A stretch of 64,000 nucleotides of DNA from Lachnospiraceae bacterium. Its GTDB lineage: Bacteria; Bacillota; Clostridia; Lachnospirales; Lachnospiraceae. The notes below the pieces were generated by a model. It ran no database searches. It saw only the letters and a program-made list of their open reading frames with translations, and was not told the origin of the DNA. A program made the position numbers and the translations under genes. Of this stretch, positions 62,459-64,000 are shown piece after piece. Location of the stretch: contig JAJQEO010000007.1 in assembly GCA_021201665.1 (NCBI GenBank), positions 1 through 64,000 on the forward strand, read 5' to 3'. Numbering within the stretch: the first letter of the stretch is position 1; every line of letters starts with the position of its first letter.

Positions 62459-63313
62459 ATGCCGGAGCTGCCAGAAGTAGAAACTGTAAGAAGGGTACTT
62501 GAGCCTCAGATCAGAGGACTCGTTATCAAAAATGCTGTAGTGAACCGTCCGGAAGTAGTGGCATATCCGGATGCGGACGCTTTTATTGCAGCCCTGCGAA
62601 ATCAGGTGGTGGCAGGAATAGACCGAAGAGGAAAATTTCTGAGTATACTTTTAGAAAGCGGAGATGGTGTGATTGTTCATTTCAGAATGACAGGATGTCT
62701 TTTATTCACTCCTCCGGTTTTTGAAATGGAAAAGCATACCCATATTATTTTGCAGATGGAAAACGAGTGGCAGCTGCGTTTCGTGGATACCAGAAGATTT
62801 GGGAGATTCTGGTATTTGAAAGCCGATGAAATGCATAAGGAGTCGGGCGAGGATACAGTGACTGGCATCGGAAACCTGGGAAAAGAACCATTTGACAGCG
62901 ATTTCAACAGCCGTTATCTCATCGACAGGCTGGAAAAGCGCAGAATACCGATTAAGGAATGCCTGCTTGATCAAAAAGTAATTGCCGGAATCGGAAACAT
63001 CTATTCGGACGAAATCCTGTTCGCGTCAGGAATTGATCCCCGAAAACCGGCAAATGAGCTGACTGACGAGGAGTGGAACTCTCTTGCATGTGAAATTCCG
63101 GAGCAGCTGACATACTTTATAGAAAAGAATGTCATTTCTCCGGAAGAGTATCTTGCCGGAAAGGGAAAGGATTATCGGAATACTCCATATCTGCGTGTTT
63201 ATGGCAGGTCAGGAAAACCATGCACGAAGTGCGGAGAAACACTGTGCAAATGTGTAATTGGAGGGCGCAGCAGCGTCTATTGTCCGAACTGCCAGAGAGG
63301 AAGAGAATGCTGA
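62459..63313 (+). CDS. mutM: Formamidopyrimidine-DNA glycosylase
   Basis: Base-excision repair enzyme removing 8-oxoguanine and formamidopyrimidines, with AP-lyase activity. The N-terminal Pro-Glu catalytic pair is in MPELPEVETVRRVLEP. The conserved Lys is in IDRRGKFLSILLESG, and VHFRMTG, FVDTRRFGRFW, DQKVIAGIGNIYSDEILF (helix-2-turn-helix) and a four-Cys zinc finger (CTKCGETLCKC...YCPNCQ) follow. The 284 residues are standard. AAGGAG is positioned before the ATG. Confidence 0.96.
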   Translation: MPELPEVETVRRVLEPQIRGLVIKNAVVNRPEVVAYPDADAFIAALRNQVVAGIDRRGKFLSILLESGDGVIVHFRMTGCLLFTPPVFEMEKHTHIILQMENEWQLRFVDTRRFGRFWYLKADEMHKESGEDTVTGIGNLGKEPFDSDFNSRYLIDRLEKRRIPIKECLLDQKVIAGIGNIYSDEILFASGIDPRKPANELTDEEWNSLACEIPEQLTYFIEKNVISPEEYLAGKGKDYRNTPYLRVYGRSGKPCTKCGETLCKCVIGGRSSVYCPNCQRGREC

Positions 63314-63320
63314 ACGCAGG

Positions 63321-63423
63321 AATGCTTTATGAGGAGAAGGAGAACGCCAAACTGCAGGAATGCTTTATGAGGAGAAGGAGAACGCCAAACTGCAGGAATG
63401 CTTTATGAGAAGAAGGAGAATGG
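63321..63423 (+). repeat. 38-bp tandem repeat after mutM
   Basis: Units at 63321-63358 and 63359-63396 are identical (AATGCTTTATGAGGAGAAGG...), with a shortened third at 63397-63423 that forms one arm of the terminator. Confidence 0.9.
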
Positions 63424-63456
63424 CTCAGATACAGAACCTGTTCTCCTTCCGTTTCC
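63412..63456. terminator. Bidirectional terminator between mutM and the methyltransferase
   Basis: Nine-base arms GAAGGAGAA (63412-63420) and TTCTCCTTC (63441-63449) with a following T-rich stretch, between two convergent genes. Confidence 0.65.
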
Positions 63457-63472
63457 TTTTAGTAGAGCTTTT

Positions 63473-64000
63473 TCATATTACCTGGAAGAGGTAAAATTTC
63501 AAATAGTCCGTCTCCGGCACATTCCAGAGGATCGGATGATCCGGTGCCTGCTGCCTCGCCTCAATCTGCCGCAGCTGCACCCCGGCATCAGCGGCCGCGG
63601 AATGCAGCATTTTGATAAACAGCTCGTCAGGCATGAAATGCGAGCAGGAGCAGGTGGCCAGATAACCGCCTCTCGGCAGGATTTTCATTGCGCGGAGGTT
63701 GATTTCCTTATAGCCCTTCTTCGCACTGTCCACGGTGCGGCGGCTTTTGGTAAAGGCCGGCGGATCCAGGATAATAAAATCGTATTTTTCCTCATGGCTG
63801 TGCTCCAGCTGCGGGAGAAGATCAAACACGTTGGCAACGCGGAAGGTCATGCGGTCAGCAAGTCCGTTGCGCTCGGCGTTGCGGCGTGCCATATCGATCG
63901 CCGTCTGGGAAATATCGACCGCGCAGACAGAAGCCGCTCCGCCTTTTGCCGCGTTCAGCGCAAAGGATCCGGTGTGTGTGAAGCAGTCCAGCACGTGTTT
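63473..64000 (-). CDS. RlmI-type 23S rRNA (cytosine) methyltransferase, C-terminal part
   Basis: C-terminal Rossmann methyltransferase domain of a class I SAM-dependent rRNA methyltransferase (RlmI/RlmK group). The frame is open past the right edge of the window (KHVLDCFTHTGSF), so about the first half of the protein is missing. DCFTHTGSFALNAAKGGA is the SAM motif I, VCAVDISQTAIDMARRNAE motif II, and FIILDPPAFTKSR the catalytic motif. CSCSHFM and the end DYLKFYLFQVI are family-typical. Which cytosine is modified cannot be told from this part. Confidence 0.92.
   Translation of the reverse strand, partial: KHVLDCFTHTGSFALNAAKGGAASVCAVDISQTAIDMARRNAERNGLADRMTFRVANVFDLLPQLEHSHEEKYDFIILDPPAFTKSRRTVDSAKKGYKEINLRAMKILPRGGYLATCSCSHFMPDELFIKMLHSAAADAGVQLRQIEARQQAPDHPILWNVPETDYLKFYLFQVI

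Overview
The window looks like chromosome of an anaerobic, gut-type Clostridia, most likely Lachnospiraceae. Evidence: about 50% GC, an NfnAB-type ferredoxin/NAD(P) transhydrogenase pair, Rex, rubrerythrin, a CFI-box protein, many AAA-ATPase/PD-(D/E)XK genes, a GH120 beta-xylosidase and near-consensus sigma-A promoters. The genus cannot be fixed from the sequence. Both ends cut a gene: a Uma2 nuclease on the left and an RlmI-type methyltransferase on the right.

Layout. 1-24 kb is mostly housekeeping: eno with a structured leader, a SleB-like hydrolase, thrC, an SH3 protein, an ABC-F ATPase, rex, nnr, alr, a MazF-type toxin, yebC, a CFI-box protein, a TepA/ClpP-like protease, uppP, ftsK/spoIIIE, nfnAB and rlmH. 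24-28.5 kb holds a higBA pair, citrate synthase and a secreted 5'-nucleotidase. 28.9-44 kb is accessory. It has a TIR-STAND-TPR protein followed by an unknown protein, a radical SAM/SPASM enzyme, a 42-codon peptide gene and an APH-like kinase. After these come a DUF4143 ATPase, an RNA ligase with a polynucleotide kinase-HD protein, a frameshifted HipA-like gene, DUF975, rubrerythrin and a hicAB pair whose toxin is broken by a repeat. 44-59.2 kb is a tetrapyrrole/cobalamin block: cbiK, hemA, hemC, a histidine phosphatase-CobA-HemD fusion, hemB, hemL, cobU and cobS. It is interrupted by two AAA-ATPase/nuclease genes, a GNAT and small genes. 59.4-64 kb has a DUF4160/DUF2442 pair, the GH120 enzyme, mutM and the partial methyltransferase.

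How the genes work together. HemA and HemL make 5-aminolevulinate; HemB, HemC and HemD make uroporphyrinogen III; the CobA domain methylates it; CbiK inserts cobalt into the oxidised product; CobU and CobS assemble the nucleotide loop of B12. No precorrin-2 dehydrogenase is seen here. Alr and UppP serve peptidoglycan synthesis. The RNA ligase and kinase-HD proteins look like an RNA-repair pair.

Two things stand out. First, 28.9-35.5 kb is a same-strand run joining a TIR-STAND receptor to what looks like a RiPP-type peptide-modification set. This combination is the best candidate for an undescribed system. Second, the window is full of small palindromic repeats of several families, some nested in each other. 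One disrupts hicA, one adds exactly 26 codons in frame to an AAA ATPase, and one adds about 68 codons in frame to HemD. Several other conserved enzymes carry extra low-complexity linkers.
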